Shown here piece by piece: positions 1 to 8,606 of a stretch of 64,000 nucleotides of DNA; the stretch's first letter is position 1, and the number at the start of each line of letters is the position of its first letter. The notes under the pieces are model-generated. The model ran no database searches. It had not been told where the DNA came from and saw nothing but the letters and a program-made list of their open reading frames with translations. The DNA is taken from the NCBI RefSeq assembly GCF_024438035.1, contig NZ_JANFQF010000001.1:62001-126000 (forward strand), given 5' to 3'. Made by a program: the position numbers and the translations under genes. This stretch comes from Rhodococcus tibetensis. Its GTDB lineage: Bacteria; Actinomycetota; Actinomycetes; Mycobacteriales; Mycobacteriaceae.

Positions 1-680
1 TCGAGGGTGGCCGTATGGTCGCTGGGAATGGACGGTCCGAGCTTGACACGCTGCCCGACCTGCCGGAAGGCGTCCTCGACCACCGTGTGGATCAGCACCT
101 GACTGCTACGCGGCGGCAGTAGTAGCGGGTAGGGCGCCAGTTCGCTGAGGTCGACGGTGGAGAATTCGGCCAGCGGATGTTGAGTGGACGTGACGATCAC
201 CAAATCCTCGAGGCCGAACTCGACTGTTTCGAGGCCCGGTCGATCGACGCCGCCGCGGATCAAGGCCAGGTCTGCATCACCTGACGCCACCGCGGTCATG
301 CGGTCGGCGAAGTCCTTGATGACGAATTCGATATCGAGCTGTGGGAACTCCTCGCGGACAAGGGAAATCGCCTCGAGGCTTTGGGTTGCGAAACTCATGC
401 TGGCGCTGATTCGCAGCCGATTGCGGGGGTCGAGGCCCACCGACAGTGCGCGCGCCTCCAGGCTCATCATTTCTGCCGCGATCGGCATGAGGCGTTCGCC
501 GGCCGCGGTCAGTCGCGTCGCGCGGGTGGACCGTTCGAGCAGGGCCGTGCCCAGTTCGTGCTCGAGCTTGGCTATCTGGTGGCTGATCGCCGACTGCGAG
601 ATGAAACAGCGCCCCGCTGCGCGGGAGAAACTTCCTTCTTCACCGACCGCCAGGAAGTAGCGCAATTGCCGGAACTCCAT
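1..680 (-). CDS. LysR-family transcriptional regulator, 3' end cut by window edge
   Basis: Reading the complement from the ATG at 680 gives MEFRQLRYFLAV followed by a typical LysR winged helix-turn-helix (SFSRAARR..ISQSAISHQIAKLE, residues about 18-42). The start of the substrate-binding domain follows (LRISASMSF near residue 92). About 226 codons are visible, where the family usually has about 300, so the C-terminus lies outside the window. It is divergent from the NADH dehydrogenase gene across a 150-bp spacer. LysR regulators often control the divergent neighbour, but the target here is an inference. The effector cannot be told from sequence. Confidence 0.9.
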   Translation of the reverse strand, partial: MEFRQLRYFLAVGEEGSFSRAAGRCFISQSAISHQIAKLEHELGTALLERSTRATRLTAAGERLMPIAAEMMSLEARALSVGLDPRNRLRISASMSFATQSLEAISLVREEFPQLDIEFVIKDFADRMTAVASGDADLALIRGGVDRPGLETVEFGLEDLVIVTSTQHPLAEFSTVDLSELAPYPLLLPPRSSQVLIHTVVEDAFRQVGQRVKLGPSIPSDHTATL

Positions 681-717
681 GACCCCAGGCTACAGCGCCG
701 ACGAGCATTTATGAGCG

Positions 718-739
718 ATCGAGATAACACAATTTCGAT
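718..739. promoter_or_regulatory. Possible LysR operator (imperfect inverted repeat)
   Basis: ATCGAGAT (718-725) and ATTTCGAT (732-739) form an inverted repeat, 7 of 8 positions paired, around a 6-base spacer. It contains the T-N11-A pattern favoured by LysR proteins. It lies in the spacer between the lysR start (680) and the ndh start (832), where autoregulatory LysR sites usually sit. No experimental motif was available for comparison. Confidence 0.3.
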
Positions 740-831
740 TTCCCCAGGTTACTGGCAATCGGCCTCATCAAATCCATAAGGTGGGCTCATACGCAACGCT
801 AAGCAGAGAACGCTGGCAGAGGAGGTTTTCG

Positions 832-2130
832 GTGGATCGCACACAGGTCGTCATCGTGGGATCGGGATTCGGTGCCCTCGCGGCGGCGAAGAAGCTCGGT
901 AAGGCCGGCACGCCGTTCGTGCTGATTTCCGAGACCACCGAGCATCTGTTCCAGCCACTGCTGTACCAGGTGGCCACGGGAGTGCTCTCGCCCGGCGAGA
1001 TTGCGCCGTCCATCCGCGCCATCCTCTCCAAGTATCCCAGCGGTGACGTCCGGCTCGGCCGTGTCGTCGACGTCGACCCGGACAAACGCGAGGTGGTCTA
1101 CGAGGCCGGCGGGATCCGCAACACGCTCGGCTACGACAGCTTGATCGCCGCGACGGGTGCTCGTCAGGCGTACTTCGGCCACGACGAGTTCGCCGAGGTC
1201 ACGTACGCGCTCAAGACCGTCGCCGACGCCGACCGGTTGCGCCGCCAGATCGTCCGCTGCTTCGAGGAGGCGCATACCACTGCCGATCCGGAACGTCGCA
1301 GGGACCTGCTGCACTTCATCGTGATCGGTGCGGGGCCCACCGGCGTCGAATTGGCAGGTCAGATCAAGGAATTGGCCGGCCGCTACTTCGAGAAGTCGCT
1401 GCGGGACATCACCGCCGAGGACGTCACCGTGACCCTGGTCGAGGGCGCGGAGGAGACGCTGCCGGTGTTCGGCGGCAAGCTCAGCAAGTACACGCAGGAC
1501 TCCCTCGAGCGTGCAGGGGTCGAGGTGGTGCTGGGCACGATGGTGACCGACATCGACGAGCACGGTGCCACTCTGTCTTCGCCCGGTAACGGGTTCGATA
1601 AGCGTCTGACGGCCGAGACGATCATCTGGTCGGCCGGCATTCAGGCCAACGACTTCGCGGCGGTGCTTGCGGAGCGGACCGGGTGTGAGACCGGTCGCGG
1701 CGGTCGACTGCTGGTCGACGAGGATCTCACCGTGGGCCGCTACGACGACATTTATGCCATCGGCGACATGGCCTCGCTGAACAATCTGCCCGCTCAGTCG
1801 CCGTTCGCGATGCAGGGTGGCCGTCACGTCGCGGCAATCATCAACGGAAAGCGTGCGGCAGGAACGCCCTTCACCTATCGGGACAAGGGCAGCATGGCGA
1901 TCATCAACCGGTTCCGCGCAATCACCCGCGTCGGCAAGATCGAGTTGACCGGTGTGCTCGCCTGGTTCCTGTGGCTCGCTGTACACCTCGTCTACCTGGT
2001 CGGATTCCGGAATCGGTACGTCGCGGTGATGTCGTGGTGTGGATCGTTCCTCGGCCATCGGCGCCCGCACTTCCACTACGCGCAGGAGATCGAACCAGCC
2101 GAGTCGAACGAGTTGGACAGAGCGGCCTAG
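832..2130 (+). CDS. ndh: Type II NADH dehydrogenase (NADH:quinone oxidoreductase)
   Basis: A 432-residue FAD protein that would pass electrons from NADH to the quinone pool without pumping protons. Two Rossmann motifs are visible: GSGFGA near residue 10 (FAD) and GAGPTG near residue 166 (NADH). YAIGDMA is the FAD-contacting motif of the family. A hydrophobic stretch near the C-terminus (GVLAWFLWLAVHLVYLVGF) fits peripheral membrane anchoring. An upstream in-frame GTG exists at 781. The GTG at 832 was chosen because AGAGGAGG at 819-826 lies 5 bases before it and the FAD motif follows directly. The gene is convergent with guaD, with stops 4 bases apart. Confidence 0.88.
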   Translation: MDRTQVVIVGSGFGALAAAKKLGKAGTPFVLISETTEHLFQPLLYQVATGVLSPGEIAPSIRAILSKYPSGDVRLGRVVDVDPDKREVVYEAGGIRNTLGYDSLIAATGARQAYFGHDEFAEVTYALKTVADADRLRRQIVRCFEEAHTTADPERRRDLLHFIVIGAGPTGVELAGQIKELAGRYFEKSLRDITAEDVTVTLVEGAEETLPVFGGKLSKYTQDSLERAGVEVVLGTMVTDIDEHGATLSSPGNGFDKRLTAETIIWSAGIQANDFAAVLAERTGCETGRGGRLLVDEDLTVGRYDDIYAIGDMASLNNLPAQSPFAMQGGRHVAAIINGKRAAGTPFTYRDKGSMAIINRFRAITRVGKIELTGVLAWFLWLAVHLVYLVGFRNRYVAVMSWCGSFLGHRRPHFHYAQEIEPAESNELDRAA

Positions 2131-2133
2131 AAC

Positions 2134-3540
2134 TCAGGGCGACCCGGCCCGCCGGCCCGCGACATAGACCTCGGCGATGGACGTTTCGCGTATCCCCATC
2201 AGCAGCGCAAACAAGGTCTGATCGCGGGCCAGGTCGGGGTCGGCGGCGCGGACGGCGTTGCGCAGCGGTCCGTCGAGCGCCGGTGTGCCGGACGGGTCGA
2301 CGACGACGAAGTCGGCTTCCTTACCGACATCGAAGTTGCCGAACCGATTCTCCATGTCCAGGGCTCTGGCACCGCCGAGGGTACCGATGAACAGCATCTC
2401 CGCCGGATGCATCGACACCCCGTCGTCCCCGGGTTCGGTGATGTGCACTTTGAACGCGTCGCCGAGCACCCGCGGGATCAGCCATTCGTCGCCGCCGCCG
2501 AAATCGGTTCCCGCAGAAATGTTGACACCCGAGGCGACCGTACGCTTCCACGGCATCGTTCCAGAGCCCAGGAACAGCTGCGAGATCGGGCAGTGTGAGA
2601 CGGACGTACCGGTCTCGGCCATCCGCTCCAGCTCGACGTCCTGGCAGTGCACGCAGTGCGCGAGGATGGTGCGCCGTCCCAGCAGGCTCTTGCCGCCGAC
2701 CGCCGACCCGGGCAGGAACTTCCCGTCATAGGTGTCCAGGTATGAGTTCACTTGATAGGTCTCTTTGGTCGAGTCGACCTCGCCGGTGCCGGGGCGATTG
2801 TTCTCGTTGAGATGCGAGTGCACGTACACACCGCGGTCCCGCACCTCGTCGTACAGTTCCCCGAGGTTCTTCAGGGTCTCGATGGTCACCGACAACGAGA
2901 ACCGCGGAATGATCGCTACGTGCAGCAATGCGGTGGCGACATCGCCGGTGTCGGCGCCGTGCCATTTGTCGATCTCTTCGCGGGTGAGCCGGATGGCGTC
3001 TTCTTCGGAGGTCATCAGCGGCTGAGCGGAGTCGCCACCGACGGTCTGAATTCCGCGGCCGCTGACGATGCGCAGACCGGCCTTTTTCGTCTCGGTGAAC
3101 AACGCGTCCTGTGCGTGCGGGAATGCCGACCCGAACACCATGGCGGCCGTGGTGCCCGACGTGATGCGCCGATTCGTGAACTCGACGGCTGCCTGCTGTG
3201 CGAACGCTGGGTCGGCGAACTTCGCCTCCGACGGGAACATGCACAGGGTCAGCCACTCCAGGAGCTGGCCACCGCCGTAGGAGTCGCCGGCGTAGGTCTG
3301 CGGAAAGTGGATGTGGGTGTCGACGAACCCCGGCAGGAGAAAACCGGGCCGGTGGTCGTGCACGGTGCCGGACTCGTATTCCGGCGGGATCTCGGCGCGG
3401 TCACCGCAGAACACGATTCGCCCGGCGTCGTCCAGGACCAGAGCGCCGTCGGGAATCGATACCAGGGCGGCCGCGGCTTCGGTTACTTTTGGTGCGCCTG
3501 CGATGTGGTAAATGTGCCCGAGGTGGATGTGCGTTGCCAT
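2134..3540 (-). CDS. guaD: Guanine deaminase
   Basis: A 468-residue amidohydrolase that deaminates guanine to xanthine, the entry step to the oxidative pathway encoded upstream. Metal-binding motifs are visible in order: GFVDTHIHFPQT (HxH near residues 76-78), HSHLNENN, ILAHCVH and GTDFGGG (catalytic Asp). The ATG at 3540 was preferred over an in-frame ATG at 3585 because GGGAG lies 8 bases ahead and the protein then starts at the usual point (MATHIHLGHIYH). It is last in the minus-strand purine block, separated from the xanthine dehydrogenase gene by 121 bp with no clear promoter motif. Confidence 0.92.
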   Translation of the reverse strand: MATHIHLGHIYHIAGAPKVTEAAAALVSIPDGALVLDDAGRIVFCGDRAEIPPEYESGTVHDHRPGFLLPGFVDTHIHFPQTYAGDSYGGGQLLEWLTLCMFPSEAKFADPAFAQQAAVEFTNRRITSGTTAAMVFGSAFPHAQDALFTETKKAGLRIVSGRGIQTVGGDSAQPLMTSEEDAIRLTREEIDKWHGADTGDVATALLHVAIIPRFSLSVTIETLKNLGELYDEVRDRGVYVHSHLNENNRPGTGEVDSTKETYQVNSYLDTYDGKFLPGSAVGGKSLLGRRTILAHCVHCQDVELERMAETGTSVSHCPISQLFLGSGTMPWKRTVASGVNISAGTDFGGGDEWLIPRVLGDAFKVHITEPGDDGVSMHPAEMLFIGTLGGARALDMENRFGNFDVGKEADFVVVDPSGTPALDGPLRNAVRAADPDLARDQTLFALLMGIRETSIAEVYVAGRRAGSP

Positions 3541-3661
3541 GTGATGAACTCCCGTCCAGTAGCGGCCCGTATTCAACAATGCCACCGATCAGAGCCGGTT
3601 CGCGGCGGAACGGGCCCAGTGCCCGGCCGTATGAGCAGGTGTGAGTGCACAACCGCACGAG

Positions 3662-6397
3662 TTACGAGAGCTCGATGCGATGAACCCGGGCCGTGGTCAT
3701 TTCCCGCCACACCCGTGCCGGAGTCATCGGTAGCCGTCGCATGCGTACGCCGGTGGCATCGGCGATGGCATTGGCCAAGGCCGGAGCCACAGGGTTGTAC
3801 GGCGACTCGCTCATCGATTTGGCGCCCAGCGGTCCCAGTTCGTCGTAGGTGTCCGCGAAGTACACCTCGGTCTCGGGGACATCGACCAATTGAGGGATGT
3901 GGTAGTTCCTCAGTTGGGGTCCCAGTACTGTCCCGGCGCCGTCGAGGCGGATCTCTTCATACAGCGCGCTGCCGATCGCCTGAGCCACGCCACCCTCGAC
4001 CTGCCCCCGGCACTGCTGCGGGTTGAGGACGGTCCCCGCATCGGCAGACTGGATCGACTGCAAGATTCGTACCTCACCGGTGACCGTGTCGACGGCGACC
4101 CGAAACGCATGCACATTGAAGACCACCGAGCGGGGAGTGCCGTCGTGCCGACCTTCGGCTCGGAGCTCACCCTCGGCTACCAGCTTGTCCAACTCGATCA
4201 CCCGGGTGCCGATTCGGACACCCGCCGGTGTCACCGAGCATTCTGCGTCGTCAGCAACGCCGGCGATGCGGCGCGCGGTATCGAACAGAAGTGCGCGCAA
4301 ACTGTTGCACGCCTGATTGACTGCTTTTCCGGCTACCACACTTCCGGCCGACCCGAACGCTCCCGTGTCGTGCCCGGTGATGTCGGTGTCGGACTGGCGG
4401 ACGATGATCCGATCCGCGGTGGTTCCGAGTGCGGTCGCTGCCAACTGCGTGTGCACGGTCGTCGTCCCGTTGCCGAACTCGGCGGTCCCCACCCGCAATT
4501 CGTATCGGCCGCCCTCGACGAGGGTGCACGACGCCTCGGAAAAGTGACCACGCGGCGGGATAGTAGCGATCATGGATGCCGCCATGCCCTCGCCCACTCG
4601 CCACTGCGATCCCTTCGGCGGGGTAACTCCGTTGCCACGCCGCAGTGCCGTCTCGGCGAGGTCGAGGCATTGGTCGAGCCCATAGCTCCCATAGGTGAGG
4701 TCGTCGTGGGCGACCTCACCTTCGACGAAGTCGTCGCCCGGGACGATCACGTTGCGTCGGCGGAATTCGAAGGGGTCGATCCCCAGCTTTCCGGCAAGTT
4801 CGTCGAGCGCCGATTCGATACCGAAAATGACTTGTCCCAGCCCGTATCCGCGGAAGGCGCCGGAGGGCAGGTTGTTGGTGTAGACGGCCCGGGCATCCAC
4901 CCGCTTGTTGGGGGAGCGGTACAACGCGACGGACTCTCCGCAGCTGTGGAACATCACCCCCGCAGAATGATTCCCGTAGGCTCCGGCGTCCGAGAGTACA
5001 TCCACGGCGAGCGCAGTCAGCCTTCCGTCTCCATCGGCGCCCGCCCTCACCGAGATCCGCATGGGATGCCGGCACGGCGCGGTGGTGAACTGGTCCGAGC
5101 GGGTGAACTCATACTGCACGGGCTTACCGGTGCGCAAGACCGCAAGTGCCACGAGGTCTTCCACGAGCATTTCCTGCTTGGCGCCGAACCCGCCGCCGAC
5201 GCGGGCGGTGAACACCCGGACCCGGGAACGGTCCAGCGCGAAGAGTCGTGCCAGTTCGTCGCGTACGAGAAAGGGAACCTGAGTGCTGCTCCGGAGGGTC
5301 AGTCGGCCCTCGTCGTCCAGCCAGCCGATCGCGGAATGCGTTTCCAGATGGACGTGTTGCACGCGCTGCGTCTGCCACGTTCCCTCGACCACCGCGCCGA
5401 ACGCCCGGGCCGCCTCGAGTCCTGATTCGATGTCGCCGACCTCACCGTGCAACTCTGCCACCAAGTTTCGGGTGGGGTCCGCGATACGTGACTCGGCGCC
5501 CTTGCCTGCGTGGAGCTGGGGTGCGCCCGCCCGGTGCGCTAGTTCCGGGTCGAAAACAGGCTCCAGCACCTCGTAGTCGACGTCGATCACTTCCATTGCA
5601 CGACGCGCGATGTCGACCGAGTCGGCGACCACCGCCGCGACACGCTGCCCGACGAATCGCAGCACGGTGTCGAAGACGTAGGTGTCGTCCGGGTCGTCGG
5701 TGCGGAGTTCGTGGCGTGCGGTGGAGAAGGCGAAGTCCGGGCTGTCGCGGTGCGTGAGAACCGCGTGGACGCCGGGTACTTCCTCCGCCGCGGCGGTGTC
5801 GATGCGGGTGATCCGCGCGTGGGCGTGTGGGCTGCCGAGGACCTGGACGTGGAGTAAGCCTTCGACCCGGATGTCGAGCGTGTACGGTTCGGCGCCGCAT
5901 ACCACCCGGGTGGCGGCGGGGGCGGGAATCGAGCGGCCCGAGGAATCACCGCTGCAGTCGTCCTCGGTGGTGCGGACGCCGCCGACAGCATCGCGGATTG
6001 CGCGGTAACCCGTGCAGCGGCACAGGTTTCCCTTCAGAGCGTGCGGGAGATCGGCGCGCTGATCGGGGGTGAGCGCGGAGGCGGTGACCACCATTCCGGG
6101 AGTGCAGAACCCGCACTGGAAGCCGGCGGCAGCGACGAACTGCTGCTGGACGGGATGTAGTCGATCGGGGCTGCCCAGGCCAGCGGCCGTGGTCACCTCG
6201 CGGTCCTCGGCGCGGTGCGCCGGAACGACACACGCATGCACGGGGTGGCCGTCGAGCAACACCGTGCAGGCGCCGCAATCGCCGGCATCACACCCCTTCT
6301 TGACCGCGAAAATCTCGTGGTCCCGCAACAGCGTGCGCAGACACTGGCCGGGCCGCGGGTGGGCGTTGACCGACTGCCCGTCGACGGTGAACCTCAT
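3662..6397 (-). CDS. Xanthine dehydrogenase-type protein: fused [2Fe-2S] and molybdopterin-binding subunit
   Basis: A 911-residue protein with two parts. Residues 1 to about 150 are a ferredoxin-like domain with cysteines at 36, 41, 44 and 56 (GCDAGDCGAC..HAC) and a second cluster at 95, 98, 126 and 128 (CGFC..CRC). The rest is a molybdenum hydroxylase domain with VGGGFGAKQE, GAFRGYGLGQ and GAKSMSE, whose Glu is at the expected catalytic position. The likely reaction is hypoxanthine/xanthine to urate. The FAD domain is a separate gene just upstream whose stop overlaps this ATG, so the enzyme would be a two-chain complex. Substrate is assigned from the guanine deaminase and uricase neighbours; sequence alone would allow another hydroxylase. 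Confidence 0.85.
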   Translation of the reverse strand: MRFTVDGQSVNAHPRPGQCLRTLLRDHEIFAVKKGCDAGDCGACTVLLDGHPVHACVVPAHRAEDREVTTAAGLGSPDRLHPVQQQFVAAAGFQCGFCTPGMVVTASALTPDQRADLPHALKGNLCRCTGYRAIRDAVGGVRTTEDDCSGDSSGRSIPAPAATRVVCGAEPYTLDIRVEGLLHVQVLGSPHAHARITRIDTAAAEEVPGVHAVLTHRDSPDFAFSTARHELRTDDPDDTYVFDTVLRFVGQRVAAVVADSVDIARRAMEVIDVDYEVLEPVFDPELAHRAGAPQLHAGKGAESRIADPTRNLVAELHGEVGDIESGLEAARAFGAVVEGTWQTQRVQHVHLETHSAIGWLDDEGRLTLRSSTQVPFLVRDELARLFALDRSRVRVFTARVGGGFGAKQEMLVEDLVALAVLRTGKPVQYEFTRSDQFTTAPCRHPMRISVRAGADGDGRLTALAVDVLSDAGAYGNHSAGVMFHSCGESVALYRSPNKRVDARAVYTNNLPSGAFRGYGLGQVIFGIESALDELAGKLGIDPFEFRRRNVIVPGDDFVEGEVAHDDLTYGSYGLDQCLDLAETALRRGNGVTPPKGSQWRVGEGMAASMIATIPPRGHFSEASCTLVEGGRYELRVGTAEFGNGTTTVHTQLAATALGTTADRIIVRQSDTDITGHDTGAFGSAGSVVAGKAVNQACNSLRALLFDTARRIAGVADDAECSVTPAGVRIGTRVIELDKLVAEGELRAEGRHDGTPRSVVFNVHAFRVAVDTVTGEVRILQSIQSADAGTVLNPQQCRGQVEGGVAQAIGSALYEEIRLDGAGTVLGPQLRNYHIPQLVDVPETEVYFADTYDELGPLGAKSMSESPYNPVAPALANAIADATGVRMRRLPMTPARVWREMTTARVHRIELS

Positions 6398-7203
6398 GCC
6401 AGTTCCTCCCTGATCTCCTCAGCGAGGACGGCGCTGACGTGGCGGCGCCAGTCGGCGACACCGTGCGCGTCCGTCAAGTAGGCATCGGGCGGAATGCTCT
6501 CCGCCAGTGCACTACCAAGGGTGCGTGAGTCGGGTACGTCGGGGAACCGCAAAACGAAAGGACGGTGGGTCGACGCGGTGACGGTGAGCGCGAAACCCTC
6601 CGGCCCGAGTCGTGCAGCCAGGAGTGCGCCGGACCGGCCGAGCGGCGAATAGGCGATCTTGCGTAGTGTCGTGCGACTCCGGAGGGCCGATCCCGGGAAG
6701 TGAATGCTGCGGATCAGTTCGCCCGGTTGCAATACTGTGCACCCGGAACCGGTGACGAACTCGACCGCCGGAATCCGCCGTTCGCCCCCGTCGGCCGCCC
6801 ACACAAGCACCTCGGCCTCCAGCGCACAGCACGCGGTGATCATGGCGCCGGCGGGGAGTGCAAGCGCGAGATTTCCCCCGACGGTGGCGGTGTGCCAGAT
6901 CTTCCACGACGCGACGAGCGCTTCGGCACAGGGTCGGAACAGGCTCGTTCCGGTCCATTGCGCGGGATAATCTGTGTTGCAGAGTGTTTCGATGGTGCAG
7001 GTGGCGGCAACCTCGAGTTCTTCGGGGTGTACCGTGACTGCCGGCCAGCCCAAGGTGGTGAGATCGACCAGGCGGGTGAGACCCGGTTGCGGTTCCGAGT
7101 ACAACCACGTGCCGCCGGCCAGGTAGGCCGATCCCGGTTCCGGCGCGGGGAGTTCCGCGCGGGTACGCGGTGTGGTGATGTCGGTGACGAACGACAGGTC
7201 CAT
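6394..7203 (-). CDS. Xanthine dehydrogenase-type FAD-binding subunit
   Basis: A 269-residue CoxM-like FAD-binding protein (MDLSFVTDITTPRTRAELPA, AYLAGGTWLYSE, then TVGGNLALALPAG, the usual FAD pyrophosphate-binding region). It would carry electrons from the Fe-S clusters of the partner chain to NAD or another acceptor. Its TGA overlaps the ATG of the Fe-S/Mo gene (ATGA), so the two are translationally coupled. The ATG at 7203 has GGCGGGGTG ahead of it and starts 4 bases after the stop of the amidohydrolase remnant. Confidence 0.85.
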   Translation of the reverse strand: MDLSFVTDITTPRTRAELPAPEPGSAYLAGGTWLYSEPQPGLTRLVDLTTLGWPAVTVHPEELEVAATCTIETLCNTDYPAQWTGTSLFRPCAEALVASWKIWHTATVGGNLALALPAGAMITACCALEAEVLVWAADGGERRIPAVEFVTGSGCTVLQPGELIRSIHFPGSALRSRTTLRKIAYSPLGRSGALLAARLGPEGFALTVTASTHRPFVLRFPDVPDSRTLGSALAESIPPDAYLTDAHGVADWRRHVSAVLAEEIREELA

Positions 7204-7207
7204 GGTG

Positions 7208-7357
7208 TCACCCCGCCTGGCGCACCAGAGCGCGGTGGGCCCTCTCGACCTCCGCCGCAACGACGTCCTCGTCCACAGTGATCACTCTCCCACGCTCGAC
7301 CACCGTGCGCCCGTCGACGACCACCGTGTCCGTATGGGGGGACGTCAACTCAGCCAA
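7208..7357 (-). pseudogene. C-terminal remnant of an amidohydrolase (8-oxoguanine deaminase/guanine deaminase type)
   Basis: The 137 bp between the uricase stop and the FAD subunit start encode, in one frame, LAELTSPHTDTVVVDG followed by RTVVERGRVITVDED and an Ala/Glu/Arg-rich end, closed by a TGA 4 bases before the next ATG. This is the standard C-terminal β-strand segment of ATZ/TRZ-type amidohydrolases (VVVDGRxVVExGRVxTVDE). No start codon with a ribosome binding site precedes it, and the catalytic barrel is absent; only about 49 codons of a roughly 450-codon family remain. The normal operon spacing to the next gene suggests that an intact gene stood here and lost its 5' part at the uricase 3' end. 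Confidence 0.65.
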
Positions 7358-8274
7358 CCTGCGTAGGCGGACCATGCCGGCCCGGCGTCCGGGGCATCGG
7401 AACGCTCGACCGTCGCCTGGATCAGACCGTAGGGGCGGTCGGCGGCGTAGAACACTTCGTTGTCGTTCTCCACACCGAAGCGCCCGAGGTCGTGCGCGAA
7501 GTGATGCTTGTTGGGAGCGGACAGACGTACTTCCGCGATCAGGGGACAGCGTTCGAGGACGGCCTTGCCGATTTCGTAGAGTGTCTGCTGCAGGGCCAGC
7601 GAATGCACCGTCGCGAACGTGGACACGATCTGTTCCTTGATGTCGGTGTACACGCTGTTCCAGTCGACGCCGGTGGTGACGAACCGCCATTGCACGACGA
7701 GTGACGTGGCCATCACCCGGTCGTGGGTCTCCTCGAGGACGGTGTACTCGTCCTTCAGGAAACCGAAGAACTCGCTGCCCGTGGATTTCAGAATCACCAG
7801 ATCCTTCAGGCCACCGACCACCCACGTTCCGTCGGCGTCGACCGTGACAGCCGCGGTACGTACCTCCTCGCCCTTCCGGACCCAGGTGTGATCGTGTTCG
7901 GCACCCTCGACCACAGCCCGCGCCCAGGAGTACTCCTCGATCTCGATGCGTGCGCCCTCGACCGGTTCGATGTCGTCGACGAAATGTCGCGCCAACGCCA
8001 GCCCGTACTCCTCGATGGAGTCGAGCCCTTTCTCCTTCGCGTAGGAGAACGCCGTCTGCTTCTGCGTGTCGGTGGGCAGCACCGCACTCTGGTCGCCCTC
8101 GAGGTGGGCGGCGGAGAAGTCGCCTCGAAGACAGGTGGAGACGCTCACGTCCCGGATTTCGTGGCGCGGGGTGTCGCGGTAGATCCGGACGATCCGGTTC
8201 TCGGCCTTCCCATACTGGTTCTTACCCAGGACTATCTTGCCGTCGAGGTGGGGACCGTTGTTCGAATTGCTCAC
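7345..8274 (-). CDS. Uricase (factor-independent urate hydroxylase)
   Basis: A 309-residue protein of the uricase family (usual length about 300) that oxidises urate to 5-hydroxyisourate with O2. Visible family features are KNQYGKAENRIVRIYRD near the start, AVLPTDTQK with the conserved Thr-Asp, GLKDLVILKSTGSEF and NKHHFAHDLGRFG near the end. It starts at GTG 8274 with GGGAG about 8 bases upstream, and follows the HIU hydrolase gene by 2 bases. Its 3' end meets the amidohydrolase remnant. Confidence 0.93.
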   Translation of the reverse strand: MSNSNNGPHLDGKIVLGKNQYGKAENRIVRIYRDTPRHEIRDVSVSTCLRGDFSAAHLEGDQSAVLPTDTQKQTAFSYAKEKGLDSIEEYGLALARHFVDDIEPVEGARIEIEEYSWARAVVEGAEHDHTWVRKGEEVRTAAVTVDADGTWVVGGLKDLVILKSTGSEFFGFLKDEYTVLEETHDRVMATSLVVQWRFVTTGVDWNSVYTDIKEQIVSTFATVHSLALQQTLYEIGKAVLERCPLIAEVRLSAPNKHHFAHDLGRFGVENDNEVFYAADRPYGLIQATVERSDAPDAGPAWSAYAGWLS

Positions 8275-8276
8275 GT

Positions 8277-8606
8277 TCAGCTCCCGCGATAGGTGGAATA
8301 GGCGAAGGGGGACAACAACAGTGGGACGTGGTAACCGCGCTGGGGGTCTTTCAGCTCGAAGGTGACGGTCACCACCGGGTAGAAAGTGTCTTGGCCGCGC
8401 TGGTCGTAATATTCACCTGTGAAGAAAACGAGGCAATACGTGGCGGCGATCAGACCCTCGGGTGCGATCTCGGGGATGCGGCCGTCGGCGTCGGTCATCG
8501 CGGAAGCGATCGGTTGACCCTCGATGGATTCGAGCCGGACGTGCAGTCCTGCTGCCGGATCACCGGTCGTGGCGTCCAGCACGTGCGTGCTGAGAATCTT
8601 GGCCAT
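8277..8606 (-). CDS. uraH: 5-hydroxyisourate hydrolase (transthyretin-like)
   Basis: A 109-residue protein with the HIUase hallmarks: ILSTHVLD at the N-terminus (catalytic His 8) and the C-terminal tetrapeptide YRGS. It hydrolyses 5-hydroxyisourate, the uricase product, to OHCU. The ATG at 8606 has GTAGGAGG a few bases upstream and overlaps the stop of the OHCU decarboxylase gene by one base (TGATG). The longer reading frame upstream of this ATG is only the shadow of that gene. Confidence 0.93.
   Translation of the reverse strand: MAKILSTHVLDATTGDPAAGLHVRLESIEGQPIASAMTDADGRIPEIAPEGLIAATYCLVFFTGEYYDQRGQDTFYPVVTVTFELKDPQRGYHVPLLLSPFAYSTYRGS

Noticed and set aside
799-2076. 425-codon open frame on the minus strand
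   Set aside because: It is antisense to ndh, has low-complexity Arg/His/Asp-rich composition, no family match and no ribosome binding site; a high-GC shadow frame.
3890-5425. 511-codon open frame on the plus strand
   Set aside because: Antisense to the Fe-S/Mo subunit gene, which has all expected cofactor motifs.
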